Assembly: GCF_020687545.1 (NCBI RefSeq)
Contig: NZ_JAJEQX010000026.1
Location: forward strand, 1-60,653
Direction of reading: 5' to 3'
From: Ruminococcus turbiniformis
Lineage (GTDB): Bacteria > Bacillota > Clostridia > Lachnospirales > Lachnospiraceae
Length of the DNA stretch: 60,653 nt
Part shown: piece by piece, positions 8,164 through 17,349 of the stretch
How positions within the stretch are numbered: position 1 is the first letter of the stretch
How the letters are laid out: each line of letters opens with the position of its first letter
Notes under the pieces: model-generated
The model's input: the letters and a program-made list of their open reading frames with translations, nothing else
Databases searched by the model: none
Told to the model about the DNA's origin: nothing
Translations under genes and position numbers: made by a program

Positions 8164-9684
8164 ATGAGTAAAAAGCTCTATGTAAAAATAAAAGAACAGG
8201 ATAATGTTGCCATTGCTGTGAAGGATATCGCGGCCGGTACACAGGTGGAGGAAGGTCTGACGGCAAACCAGGATATTCCCCAGGCACATAAGATCGCGCT
8301 CTGCGATATCCCGGAAAACGGAGAGGTCATCCGGTACGGAGTCGTGCTTGGCTACGCGAAACAGCCGATCCGGAAAGGCGACTGGATCAACGAGCATATG
8401 CTCCACCTTCCCGAAAGCCCATCGCTTGACGATATGGAATACGGGACGAATATAGTGGAGAACGATCAGCTTCCGCTGCCTGCCCGCACGACATGGATGG
8501 GGTATCCAAATGAGACAGGGCCTGCCGGGACGAGAAATCTTCTTGGTATTGTGACAACGGTACAGTGCGCGGCAGGAGTATTAAAGGTGGCCGTGGAACG
8601 GATTAAAAAAGAACTGCTTCCCAAATATCCGAATGTGGACGGCGTTGTGGCCGTGACACATCCCTATGGATGCGGGGTCGCAATCAACGCGCCTCTGGCA
8701 TATATCCCGATCCGCGCGATTACCAATGTGATCAGGCATCCGAATTTTGGCGGTGAGATCATGGTGGTAGGCCTCGGATGTGAGAAACTTACTTATGACA
8801 GAGTGCTTCCTCCGGAAGATATCACTCCGGAAAACGTGCTGACGCTTCAGGATTATGCGGGGCATGACGCAATGATGGACGCGATAATGAATATGGCGGA
8901 AAAGAAACTGGAAAAACTGAACCGGCGTACAAGAAAAGAGCTTCCCTTAAGTGAACTCGTCGTCGGTATGCAGTGCGGCGGAAGCGATGCCTTTTCCGGA
9001 GTTTCGGCTAATCCGAGCGCGGGATACGCAGCTGACATGCTTGTGCGCGGCGGGGCGACGGTGATGTTCAGCGAGGTGACGGAAGTGCGCGACGGCGTGC
9101 ATATGCTGGCGGCCCGGTGCCGGGACGCGTATACCCGCGACAGGCTGGCCGAGGAAATGCGCTGGTACGACAACTATCTGGAAGAAGGCGGAGTGGACCG
9201 TGACGCGAATCCTACGCCGGGAAATAAAAAAGGCGGTCTTGCGAATATTGTGGAAAAAGCAATGGGAAGCATTGCAAAGAGCGGAACAAGCCCGATTGTG
9301 GAGGTGCTTTCCCCGGCTCAGAAGCCGACGAAGCACGGCCTGATTTATGCCGCTACTCCGGCCAGCGATATTGTGTGCGGCCCGTGTCAGGTGGCCAGCG
9401 GAATCGGTCTGCAGGTGTTTATGACCGGAAGGGGAACGCCTTACGGACTGGATATCAGCCCGGTAATTAAGGTGTGCAGCCGGAATGAGATGAAAGACCA
9501 CTGGTTTGACCTTATCGACATATCGGCGGGCGATGTGGCGACAGGAGAAAAGTCGATCGCCGATGTGGGCGGGGAAATTTTTGATATGATTCTGGATGTC
9601 GCGAACGGTGTGAAAGAACCGTACAGTGATCAGTACGGATTCCATAATGATATGTGTATCTTTAATCCAGCTCCTATCACCTGA
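8164..9684 (+). CDS. garD: galactarate dehydratase (UxaA family)
   Basis: A 506-residue hexarate dehydratase. It has an N-terminal SAF-like domain (about 5-90) followed by the large UxaA domain. D-galactarate dehydratase gives 5-keto-4-deoxy-D-glucarate. Support comes from the full-length SAF plus UxaA architecture (altronate dehydratase UxaA shares it), from motifs such as VAVTHPYGCGVAINAPL and VVGMQCGGSDAFSGVSANP, and from location between the DHDPS-family gene (7-bp gap) and glucarate dehydratase. Altronate dehydratase is the main alternative; no uronate genes are nearby, so GarD is preferred. The ribosome site is weak (AAAGAAGAAAGTGAG), so coupling to the upstream stop is likely. Confidence 0.82.
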   Translation: MSKKLYVKIKEQDNVAIAVKDIAAGTQVEEGLTANQDIPQAHKIALCDIPENGEVIRYGVVLGYAKQPIRKGDWINEHMLHLPESPSLDDMEYGTNIVENDQLPLPARTTWMGYPNETGPAGTRNLLGIVTTVQCAAGVLKVAVERIKKELLPKYPNVDGVVAVTHPYGCGVAINAPLAYIPIRAITNVIRHPNFGGEIMVVGLGCEKLTYDRVLPPEDITPENVLTLQDYAGHDAMMDAIMNMAEKKLEKLNRRTRKELPLSELVVGMQCGGSDAFSGVSANPSAGYAADMLVRGGATVMFSEVTEVRDGVHMLAARCRDAYTRDRLAEEMRWYDNYLEEGGVDRDANPTPGNKKGGLANIVEKAMGSIAKSGTSPIVEVLSPAQKPTKHGLIYAATPASDIVCGPCQVASGIGLQVFMTGRGTPYGLDISPVIKVCSRNEMKDHWFDLIDISAGDVATGEKSIADVGGEIFDMILDVANGVKEPYSDQYGFHNDMCIFNPAPIT

Positions 9685-9771
9685 GTGAATGTTACAAGGG
9701 AAAACAGGGAGTCTCAAAAAGGTTAAAAGGGGAGCCGTGCGGCATTATTATTAGAAAGGGAATATACTGAG

Positions 9772-11097
9772 ATGAGAAAAATAGTGAAAATGGAGGTCTA
9801 TCCCGTAGCGGGCAAAGACTGTATGGAATTAAATTTAAGCGGTGCGCACGCGCCGTTTTTCACAAGGAATATCGTAATTCTCCATGCGGATAACGGAGAC
9901 ACCGGCGTGGGAGAGGTCCCGGGAGGAACAAAGATCACGAATGCGCTGGAAGAGTGCAAAGCGATTGTGGAAGGTACGAATCTGGCGGAGTATAAAAGCA
10001 CTTTGCTGAAGGTGAAAAAATACCTGGATTCAAAAGGTGAGGAAGATGTGAGAGGAAATCAGACATTCGACCTGAGAACGGGAGTTCATGTGCTCACCGC
10101 CATTGAAGCGCCGTGTCTCGATCTGCTCGGCAAGATGCTCGGCGTTCCCGTGTGTGAACTTCTGGGAGACGGGCAGCAGCGTGACCGGGTAAGAATGCTT
10201 GGGTATCTCTTTTTTGTAGGGGACAGGAAAAAGACAGATCTTCCGTATGATGAAGAACCGGACGCCGACTGCGAGTGGTACAGGATACGGCACGAGGAAG
10301 CGCTGACGGCCGATAAGATCGTGGCATTTGCGAAGGCGACACATGAGAAGTACGGATTCCAGGATTTTAAGCTCAAAGGCGGAGTGCTTCCGGGAAATGA
10401 AGAGATGGATGTGATCCGTGCCCTGAAAAAGGAATTTCCGGATGCGAGGATTGATCTTGATCCGAACGGAGGCTGGCTTCTTGAAGAAGCTGTTGAGTAT
10501 GTAAAAGGCATGAAGGGGATTCTTACATATTGTGAAGATCCGTGCGGCGCAGAGGGCGTATATTCGGGCAGGGAGATTATGAGTGAATTCCGGAGAAGAA
10601 CAGGTTTCCCGACAGCGACAAATATGATCGCAACGGACTGGAGGGAAGTAGGGCACTCGCTGGAGTCCCAGGCGGTAGATATCATCCTTGCGGACCCGCA
10701 TTTCTGGACGATGAGCGGCTCGGTAAGAGTTGCGCAGATGTGCCATGACTTCGGGTACACATGGGGCTCACATTCCAATAACCACTTCGATATCTCACTG
10801 GCCATGTTTACTCAGGTTGGCGCGGCTGTTCCCGGAGAATATAACGCTCTGGATACGCACTGGATCTGGCAGGAGGGAATCGAGCGGCTTACGAAGGAGC
10901 CTCTGCAGATCAGGGACGGCTGTGTGGAAGTTCCGAAAAAGCCGGGACTTGGAATCGAAGCGGATATGGAACAGATTAAAAAGGCAAATGAACTGTACCG
11001 GGAAAACTGTCTGGGAGGAAGAGATGATTCCGTTGTTATGCAGTATCTGATTCCCGGATGGAAATTCAATCCGAAAAAACCGTGCCTTGTAAGATAA
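9772..11097 (+). CDS. gudD: glucarate dehydratase
   Basis: A 441-residue enolase-superfamily enzyme that dehydrates D-glucarate to 5-keto-4-deoxy-D-glucarate. The residues expected for this subgroup are present: K200-x-K202 in FKLKGG, metal ligands D230 and N232 in DLDPNGGW, E255 in YCEDPC, and the D308/H334 dyad ([16 protein letters not shown]). All are offset by five from the E. coli GlucD numbering I remember. Length also matches that family. It is the last gene of the operon, 87 bp after garD, with AAGGGA before the ATG, and is followed by a bidirectional terminator. Confidence 0.92.
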   Translation: MRKIVKMEVYPVAGKDCMELNLSGAHAPFFTRNIVILHADNGDTGVGEVPGGTKITNALEECKAIVEGTNLAEYKSTLLKVKKYLDSKGEEDVRGNQTFDLRTGVHVLTAIEAPCLDLLGKMLGVPVCELLGDGQQRDRVRMLGYLFFVGDRKKTDLPYDEEPDADCEWYRIRHEEALTADKIVAFAKATHEKYGFQDFKLKGGVLPGNEEMDVIRALKKEFPDARIDLDPNGGWLLEEAVEYVKGMKGILTYCEDPCGAEGVYSGREIMSEFRRRTGFPTATNMIATDWREVGHSLESQAVDIILADPHFWTMSGSVRVAQMCHDFGYTWGSHSNNHFDISLAMFTQVGAAVPGEYNALDTHWIWQEGIERLTKEPLQIRDGCVEVPKKPGLGIEADMEQIKKANELYRENCLGGRDDSVVMQYLIPGWKFNPKKPCLVR

Positions 11098-11160
11098 TCC
11101 GATGAAAAGCCTGTGCGGCGTTCGCCGGGGGCCCGGATTTTGAATCGCCGTACAGTACAA

Positions 11161-11215
11161 AAAAGGCATACTGCACAGGAAAATATCTGAAATATCTCCT
11201 GTGCGGTATGCTTTT
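11161..11215. terminator. bidirectional intrinsic terminator
   Basis: A long stem pairs 11161-11180 with 11197-11215 (one bulge, one G-T pair). It has a T-run on the plus side and an A-run (T on the minus strand) on the other. It separates the convergent gudD and glycine-rich membrane protein genes and serves both. Confidence 0.85.
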
Positions 11216-11236
11216 CTCTTCTATCCCTGTCCGTGC

Positions 11237-12172
11237 TTATTCCTGTCCGGAATCCTGACGTCTGCCGGATCTTTTCGCAACGACAATCCCGACAATGATT
11301 ACCGCGACGCATATGACAGCGAATACCGCGGCCGCAGTCATCAGTGAACTGCCGCTGCTATTTTCAATATGCATGATATTGTCCGCGGTCTCCCGGAATG
11401 TCTCCCCGATAAACTGTCCGATTGTCAGATCCAGGTTGTTGTAATTCATGTCAAAATAGCTCCAGAAGATCGTTTCTGCCTCATTATCCATGATGGAATA
11501 GGCGGCCGATCCGTAGTAGATATAAAATGTGCCGTCCATATCTTCAGAATCATTCTCACATGCGAAATATGCCAGAATCATATGCCCGTTGTCTGAAAAT
11601 GTGTCGAAATATATCTGGGCCAGATACTCCTCTGCCGCTGTCTCGTTCCATTCCCCGTTGATCCATATGGAAGGGTCGTAGTCGAGAAGCATGACATACG
11701 GCTGGATGCCGGTCTGAGAGTAAAAATATTTCAGTCCGTCTGTCAGCTCGGTGTCGTGATCGATAAAGCCCATTTCGTCGAGATACCAGTCCGCGTATGT
11801 GACAGTGCCAGTGACGGCAGTTCTCTCCGTTCGTGACTGCTGTACATCAGATCCGGTGTCTGAGGTAATGACGGGAAGAAAACGGTTGAAAAAGAACAGG
11901 ATGACAACAAGAATAACGATAACAGTTGAACATCCTCCGCAGCCGAAGCCTCCTCCCGGACGTCTCCAGCCCCATCCGCCGTGAAATACCGGACCGCCCC
12001 ATCTGTGCGGACCGCCCGGCGGAGGGCCTCCAAATCCCGGGCCGCCGAAACCGGGGCCGCCCGGGCCTCTGCCGCCGCCTCTGAAACCTCCGCCAAAGCC
12101 GCCGCTTCTGCCGCCGAAGGATCTTCCTCCGAAATGGCCGCCTCCCCCATGTGAACCTCCGCCTCTTCCCAT
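11237..12172 (-). CDS. glycine-rich N-terminus, TPM-like membrane protein
   Basis: A 311-residue protein of unknown function. Residues 1-75 are almost entirely Gly with Arg, Phe, Pro and His (GGG, GGF and PGG runs). A hydrophobic span (STVIVILVVILFFFNRFLPVI) follows. Then comes an extracytoplasmic domain of about 150 residues (YLDEMGFI, TGIQPYVMLLDYD, LAQIYFDTFSDNGHMILAYF), which resembles TPM-type domains in outline. A second membrane span near the C-terminus ends in a short basic tail. The start at 12172 is preferred because AGGGGG sits 7 bp before it, while the ATG at 12178 is too close. It is monocistronic between its own promoter and the shared terminator. Similar Gly-rich segments in TPM proteins are usually C-terminal, so this arrangement is inverted. 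Confidence 0.6.
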   Translation of the reverse strand: MGRGGGSHGGGGHFGGRSFGGRSGGFGGGFRGGGRGPGGPGFGGPGFGGPPPGGPHRWGGPVFHGGWGWRRPGGGFGCGGCSTVIVILVVILFFFNRFLPVITSDTGSDVQQSRTERTAVTGTVTYADWYLDEMGFIDHDTELTDGLKYFYSQTGIQPYVMLLDYDPSIWINGEWNETAAEEYLAQIYFDTFSDNGHMILAYFACENDSEDMDGTFYIYYGSAAYSIMDNEAETIFWSYFDMNYNNLDLTIGQFIGETFRETADNIMHIENSSGSSLMTAAAVFAVICVAVIIVGIVVAKRSGRRQDSGQE

Positions 12173-12232
12173 AGTCATGCCCCCTTTTTGGTGTCATACT
12201 CTTCGCTATCAGAAAAATTCATACCTGATATC

Positions 12233-12262
12233 ATCTTACCACAGTGTAGGAGGGCGGAACAA
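12233..12262 (-). promoter_or_regulatory. promoter of the glycine-rich membrane protein gene
   Basis: Read on the minus strand, TTGTTC (12262-12257) and TAAGAT (12238-12233) are 18 bp apart, with an extended TGG before the -10 element. Confidence 0.5.
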
Positions 12263-12346
12263 GAAATTCATGGCCGTTCGGCCGGGAAATTCAGACTTTA
12301 ATGGAGCGATAACTGTTAACAGAGGATATTAAAGGGGCAAACTGTC

Positions 12347-12375
12347 TTGTATTTCGTGTCTCCTGTTGCTACAAT
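12347..12375 (+). promoter_or_regulatory. promoter upstream of the Rpn-family gene
   Basis: TTGTAT (12347-12352) and TACAAT (12370-12375) with a 17-bp spacer, followed by a good ribosome site (AAAGGAGA, 12413-12420) and an ATG at 12425. Confidence 0.55.
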
Positions 12376-12481
12376 GACAGTGTAATTTGTCTCTTATGTA
12401 TTCTCACATGTGAAAGGAGATTACATGAAAGACGATGCAAATGGAACAAAGGCAAAAAAGTAACAGGAAACTTCAAATTAT

Positions 12482-13531
12482 GTGATTCAGAACACAAAGC
12501 TGAAAGACAGCGGAGCAAAACTGATTTTTGACAATCCGGTTCTCTGTGCACAATTTCTGAGGGGATATACAAATCTGGAAATTTTAAAAGATATCCAGCC
12601 GGAAGATATTGAAGACATTTCAGAACGATTTCTGTGGATGTGGCAGGAAAACAGGGACTCTGATTCAGTGAAGAAAATTCATATCAACGGAAACGACGGA
12701 TCAGATACATTATATTTGATTACAATGATCGAACATCAGTCAAAGGTGGATTACGATATGGCCTTCCGCATTCTGAGGTATATCGTATATATACTTACAG
12801 ATTACACGGAAGAACAGGAAAAGCTCCATAAGGGTGTGACAAAGCTGAAAGCTTTTCGCTACCCTCCTGTGCTTCCGGTTGTATTTTATGACGGTGCCGG
12901 AAGATGGACTGCAGATACGAATTTCAGAAACAGAGTATATCTTTCAGACATATTAGAGGAATTTATTCCTGATTTTAATTATCTTGTAGTACCTTTATCG
13001 AAGTATTCCAATGAGGAACTGATTGATAAAAAGGATGAACTTTCCCTGATTATGCTGATTGATAAACTGCGCAGTGCCGCGGATTTTCAGAAGCTGAAAG
13101 AGATACCGGATGAATATTTCGAAAATATCAGCAGGAATTCACCGGAATCCGTTCTCAAGCTGATCGGAAAAATCATTTCTGTTTTGCTCTTAAGAATGAA
13201 TGTTCCTAAAGATGAGGTGGAATCTTTCACAGACCAGATAGAGCGGAGGAATTTTACAATGCTGTTTGAAAATTTTGAAGCATATGATGTGCAGGAGGCC
13301 CGAAAAATCAGCAGAATTGAGGGCATAGCGGAAGGCAGAGCAGAGGGAAAAGCGGAAGCCCTTCTGGAGCTTCTGGAGCACAGGGGATCTGTGCCGGATG
13401 AGATAAAGGAAAGAATTTCCGGGGAACGGAATCTTGAGATTCTGGACCGGTGGTTCAGAGCTGCGATAAAGGCAGAGAGTGTGGAAATGTTTATAACGGA
13501 AATGGACACAATTTCCGAAAGAAAAGGATAG
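12482..13531 (+). CDS. Rpn family recombination-promoting nuclease/putative transposase (5' end interrupted)
   Basis: A 349-residue open frame of the Rpn/YhgA-like PD-(D/E)XK family. The N-terminal nuclease fold includes KLIFDNPVLCAQFLRGY, the ITMIEHQSKVDYDMAFRILRYI core (E-x-Q-x-K type) and PPVLPVVFYDG. A Glu/Ala-rich helical C-terminus follows (EGIAEGRAEGKAEALLELL). The best ribosome site instead serves an ATG at 12425, which runs 12 codons and then meets TAA at 12461-12463 in the same frame as the nuclease. Either the gene carries a nonsense mutation and is translated weakly from the GTG at 12482, or the 12-codon piece is a leader with re-initiation. The conserved domain itself is intact. 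No transposon ends were seen. Confidence 0.75.
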   Translation: MIQNTKLKDSGAKLIFDNPVLCAQFLRGYTNLEILKDIQPEDIEDISERFLWMWQENRDSDSVKKIHINGNDGSDTLYLITMIEHQSKVDYDMAFRILRYIVYILTDYTEEQEKLHKGVTKLKAFRYPPVLPVVFYDGAGRWTADTNFRNRVYLSDILEEFIPDFNYLVVPLSKYSNEELIDKKDELSLIMLIDKLRSAADFQKLKEIPDEYFENISRNSPESVLKLIGKIISVLLLRMNVPKDEVESFTDQIERRNFTMLFENFEAYDVQEARKISRIEGIAEGRAEGKAEALLELLEHRGSVPDEIKERISGERNLEILDRWFRAAIKAESVEMFITEMDTISERKG

Positions 13532-13537
13532 TTGGAA

Positions 13538-14446
13538 ATGCAGAACAGGAATCCAGATATCATAATAGCAGGCGCCTCGATTATAGATGTGATTGTCCGC
13601 CCGGCGGATGCCGGTGTGTTTCAGACAGGATCATCCCCGGCGGAGGAGATCCGCATGTCTGTCGGTGCGGATGCGCTCAATGAAGCCACGGTTCTGGCCA
13701 AACTCGGTAAAAAGGTGAGACTTGAGACGATCATCGGAGCAGACAGAGCGGGGGAATATATAAGAACACACTGCGCAGAACACGGGATTGAACTGCCGGA
13801 GGACTGTGTGCGGGAGGGGATTGACACAGGGATCAATGTTGTTCTCGTAACTGCGGACGGAGAGCGGCATTTCCTGACGAATCCAAAGAGCACGCTGCGC
13901 AGGCTTACAGTGGAAGATATTCATATGCCGTTTCCCGAGAGCGCCCGGATATTCTGTTTTGCAAGTATCTTTGTGTTCCCCCGGATCGGCGCAGAGGAGC
14001 TTCGGACGATTTTTTCACGGGCAAAGTCCCAGGGAAAGATTGTGTGCGCGGATATGACGAAGCGAAAGAATAATGAGACAGTAAAAGACATTGCGTGCGC
14101 ATTGAAATATGTAGACTATCTTCTTCCGAATGAGGAGGAGGCAATGCTTCTGACCGGAGCGGACAGCGCGGAACTGGCGGCTGCGGAACTGAAAAGTGCA
14201 GGAGCCGGCACAGTGGTGGTCAAGTGCGGAAAGAGAGGATGCTATGTTTTAAGCGACAGCGAGAGAATGTGGATGCCGGCTGTGGAAGGTGCGCGGTGTA
14301 TTGACACGACCGGTGCCGGAGACAGCTTTGCGGCAGGATTTATCTATGCGCTTTCAGAGGGCAAAACACTCAGGGAGTGTGCGGCCTTTGCAAATAAGTG
14401 CGGTGCAAAGGCAGTGGCAGTGGCGGGAGCCTCAGAGTGGCTATGA
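13538..14446 (+). CDS. PfkB family carbohydrate kinase
   Basis: A 302-residue ribokinase-fold kinase that phosphorylates a sugar or sugar-like alcohol with ATP. The start at 13538 has AAAGGA about 9 bp upstream; the in-frame TTG at 13532 is less likely. The N-terminal sugar-binding half has AGASIIDVIVRP and SVGADALNEATVLAKLG. The C-terminal signature DTTGAGDSFAAGF contains the catalytic aspartate of the anion-hole GAGD motif. Its stop overlaps the ATG of the following sensor gene by 4 nt (ATGA). The substrate is not evident; a link to glycerate from the nearby GarR pathway is conceivable but unsupported, since known glycerate kinases are usually of other families. Confidence 0.87.
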   Translation: MQNRNPDIIIAGASIIDVIVRPADAGVFQTGSSPAEEIRMSVGADALNEATVLAKLGKKVRLETIIGADRAGEYIRTHCAEHGIELPEDCVREGIDTGINVVLVTADGERHFLTNPKSTLRRLTVEDIHMPFPESARIFCFASIFVFPRIGAEELRTIFSRAKSQGKIVCADMTKRKNNETVKDIACALKYVDYLLPNEEEAMLLTGADSAELAAAELKSAGAGTVVVKCGKRGCYVLSDSERMWMPAVEGARCIDTTGAGDSFAAGFIYALSEGKTLRECAAFANKCGAKAVAVAGASEWL

Positions 14447-16420
14447 ACAATGAAAACGTCACGGAAAGGGTAAAAATGAAAAATGGGGGAAGACCTCGGT
14501 GGAAAAGACCGATGACGGTTACCGCACTGCTCATTATTCTGGCGTTTACCGTCTCTGCCGCAGTGACGGGAACGATTAAACAGATGGAAGAGGAGAAAGC
14601 TTTTGAACGTCTTCATGAGGAAGCGGGAAATATCGCGGAAGATATTTCCGAGAGTGTGGCGGATGACAGGGAACAGATTGAGGTGCTGGCGTCGGCTGCT
14701 TCCGGATATGAAGATCTGTCGTCGCAGGAGTTGTGGGATATGCTCAATGCTTTCGATTCGGTAGGAATGATTTCAAGGATAGAAATTCTTCTTCCCGGAG
14801 ATGTGGTGCTGAAAGACGGAAAAAGTATAACGGCGGAAGGTCTGCTTTCATTTGAGAAGGAAGAGGCGAAGGGAACACACGTAAGTGACAGGGAACGGGA
14901 TCTGGAGAACAGGGAGGCATACGTCGTCAGAAGTTATGTTCCGATTGTGCGCGGAGCAGAAACAGTTGCTATGATGTATGGCGTTATTGAACTGGAAAAT
15001 CTTCCGGAGAAGGTGACGGCAGCGCCGTACGGCGGAGATGCCGCGATTTATATTATAGACGGAAACAGCGGGGACTTCCTGGTAGATACGTGGCATAATG
15101 ATCCCGGCGGCAACATCTGGGAACTGGGGAAAAGACAAATGGCTCCGGGATATGACCATGAAAGTCTGAAACAGGGAGTGACAGACGGAAGTGAGGGATA
15201 CGTTGTTTTTGCCTCGGAGACGATCGGAGAGAATCTGTATTTCTATTATGAGCCGATTGCTGTCAACGAGTGGAGGATTGCTCTATCTGTACCGGAGCAT
15301 ATCGTTTTTGAAAATGCGGATAAAATCAGCGTCATACTAAATGGGTTCCTCTGTTTTGAGGCTTTGGCTTTTCTCTTTTATTTCTTCTGGATGATTCACT
15401 ATGTCCGCCGGGAGACAAATGAAAAACAGAGACAGCTTGATATGATTCAGTACATATATGAGGTGGAAAAGCTTTTGTTTTCGGCTCACGAAAAAGAAGA
15501 AAATCTTCTCAGGGCGCTTGAAAAGATCGGCGGGATTACAGGCGCGCAGAGAGTTGTTTTCAGCATTTCGGGACTTCCTTATGCGGAAAAGTCCTATATA
15601 TGGAGAAGAGAGGAGAAAAACGGAGATAAAAAAAAATGCGGCGGAACAGAGCAGAGCCGCGTATAAAGAGGAAAGAGACAGTCTTTATGGATATTTTGAA
15701 AACGGAAATGAAAGTTTTGAGGCATACAGCCCGGAGGAGATCAGAGGGATGTTTCCGGGGCTGGCGGTGCCGGGAATTAAAAATATAATTGCAATACCCG
15801 TAAAGGAAATGGACGGAAGAATATGCGCGTTGCTGGCTGTATTCAATACAACTAAGAGGCACCTGGACATTGCTCTTCTTAAAAGCGTTGAGTTCAGTTT
15901 CGGGATGTTTTTCCATAACTTCAGCACATACAGTACAATCCGTGAACAGGGAGAGAAAGACGTACTCACTGGACTTTATAACAGAAACAGATACGAGGCG
16001 GATATTCCTGGTCTCGGAAGAGGTTTCTGGAAATCGCTGATATGTATATATATGGATGCCGATGGCCTCCATGAGCTGAATAATGCCCGGGGACATGAGG
16101 CGGGAGACAGGATGCTTAAATCGGTTGCAGAGCAGTTAAAAAGCAGATTTGGAACAAAGTACAGTTACCGGGTCGGCGGGGATGAGTTTGTAGTATTTGT
16201 GCCGGAGCAGGAGGAGAAATCAGTCTTGCGCCTGTGCGGGGAAATGGCAGAGCTGCTGGAAAAGGAAGGATATCATATTTCATATGGGGCGGAATACAGA
16301 AAAGATGTTTCCTCGATGGGAGATATGATCAAATCTGCGGAAAAGAAGATGTACAAAATGAAGAGAGAATATTATGAGCAGGGGCCACATGACCGGAGGA
16401 AGAGACCGGGGAGATATTGA
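14443..16420 (+). pseudogene. membrane-bound diguanylate cyclase (extracytoplasmic sensor, GAF-like, GGDEF), frameshifted at an A9 tract
   Basis: Two overlapping open frames together encode one protein. The first (14443-15666, 407 codons) has TM helix 24-43, an extracytoplasmic dCACHE-like sensor (about 45-290), TM helix 295-321 and the start of a GAF-like region. It runs out of frame at nine A residues (15628-15636) and stops at 15664-15666. The other frame continues with the rest of the GAF-like domain and a GGDEF domain (DVLTGLYNRNRYEAD, then RVGGDEFVVF) to 16420. Eight A residues would give one 658-codon gene. The GGDEF active site is intact and no RxxD inhibitory site is seen just before it. 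Causes may be a real frameshift, slippage at the A tract, or a sequencing error. The start overlaps the PfkB stop, so the genes are coupled. Confidence 0.78.
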
Positions 16421-16445
16421 CATTTTATCGTACACAGGATATAGT
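16417..16445 (+). promoter_or_regulatory. promoter of the gntR-type regulator
   Basis: TTGACA (16417-16422) and TATAGT (16440-16445) with a 17-bp spacer. The -35 element overlaps the stop codon of the cyclase gene. Confidence 0.8.
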
Positions 16446-16465
16446 TGTATTAACTTTAATACCAG
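16444..16465. promoter_or_regulatory. GntR operator, site C (autoregulatory)
   Basis: GTTGTATT (16444-16451) and AATACCAG (16458-16465) flank a 6-bp centre (AACTTT). The same arm-6-arm layout occurs twice in the divergent promoter region near 23.0-23.1 kb. It covers the transcription start of the regulator gene, so autorepression is likely. Confidence 0.7.
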
Positions 16466-16488
16466 TATTGAAAAGGAGAATCCAGCAA

Positions 16489-17277
16489 ATGGGAAACAAG
16501 AGTATTAACCGGGATTCTCCAGTCCCTGTATACTATCAGGTGGCAGCAGATCTGAGAAGTCGGATTATTCATGGGGAATGGGGAATGAACGGGCAGATTC
16601 CATCTGAAAATGAGCTTGTACAGCAGTATGAGTTCAGCAGGGTGACGATTCGTCAGGCCCTGGCAGAACTGGAAAAGGACGGAATTATAAAACGATACCG
16701 GGGAAAGGGCGCCTTCGTAAACGAAAACCCGAGCCAGTTTCTTCATGAACTGAAGTATTCTCTGGTTACAGGTAACTACGAACTGCAGGGAGAACAGCGG
16801 ATGCGCGCAGAAGTCCTTGAGATTGTAAAGTTCCCGGACACGTATAAGGCTGTGGAATGGGCACTGGAGCTGGAGCCGGGCAGCGCGGTTGTCTATTTTA
16901 AGAGACTGTTTTATCTGGACGAGAAGCCGATCGCCATTGGAAAATCCTGGCTTCCCGCAGATCTGGTTCCGGGACTGGAAGAAGAGGGACTGATTAACAA
17001 TTCCCTGTCGAAGACGATAACAGAACGTTACCATTTGAATGCCGTTCATGTGGATGATGTTCTCGAGACAGTCAGGCCGACGATGAATGAAATAAAACTT
17101 CTGGACGCCACATATGACTCAACGCTGATCCTGATCAAAGGGCTCTCACGCCTGGACAACGGAAGACCGCTTGAGTATTCCAATACTTACTGGCTTGGGG
17201 ACAGAGTGAGATTCCGTATTTCTCTTGCCAGGGACAACGGAGAATTTATCATGCAGCCGGCGATGCCGAGGATCTGA
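16489..17277 (+). CDS. GntR family transcriptional regulator (HutC/UTRA type)
   Basis: A 262-residue regulator. The start at 16489 follows AAGGAGA (16473-16479); a longer in-frame ATG at 16417 would place the promoter inside the gene. The N-terminal GntR winged helix is clear (VPVYYQVAADLRSRIIHGEW, then GQIPSENELVQQYEFSRVTIRQALAELEKDGII). The C-terminal UTRA ligand domain (about 100-255) binds an effector, typically a phosphosugar. Its operator appears at its own promoter and at the sugar ABC transporter/beta-glucosidase intergenic region, which defines the regulon. It is a single gene between its own promoter and a strong terminator. Confidence 0.9.
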   Translation: MGNKSINRDSPVPVYYQVAADLRSRIIHGEWGMNGQIPSENELVQQYEFSRVTIRQALAELEKDGIIKRYRGKGAFVNENPSQFLHELKYSLVTGNYELQGEQRMRAEVLEIVKFPDTYKAVEWALELEPGSAVVYFKRLFYLDEKPIAIGKSWLPADLVPGLEEEGLINNSLSKTITERYHLNAVHVDDVLETVRPTMNEIKLLDATYDSTLILIKGLSRLDNGRPLEYSNTYWLGDRVRFRISLARDNGEFIMQPAMPRI

Positions 17278-17295
17278 TGAATGTACTGATACAAT

Positions 17296-17340
17296 CGCAA
17301 AAAAGACAGGCTCTGAAAAACAGAACCTGTCTTTTTTGCG
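17296..17340. terminator. bidirectional intrinsic terminator
   Basis: CGCAAAAAAGACAGG with CTCTG (17296-17315) pairs with CAGAACCTGTCTTTTTTGCG (17321-17340) around a short A-rich loop. The A-run and T-run make it effective both after the gntR-type gene and after the minus-strand operon. Confidence 0.9.
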
Positions 17341-17349
17341 AAGGGACAG

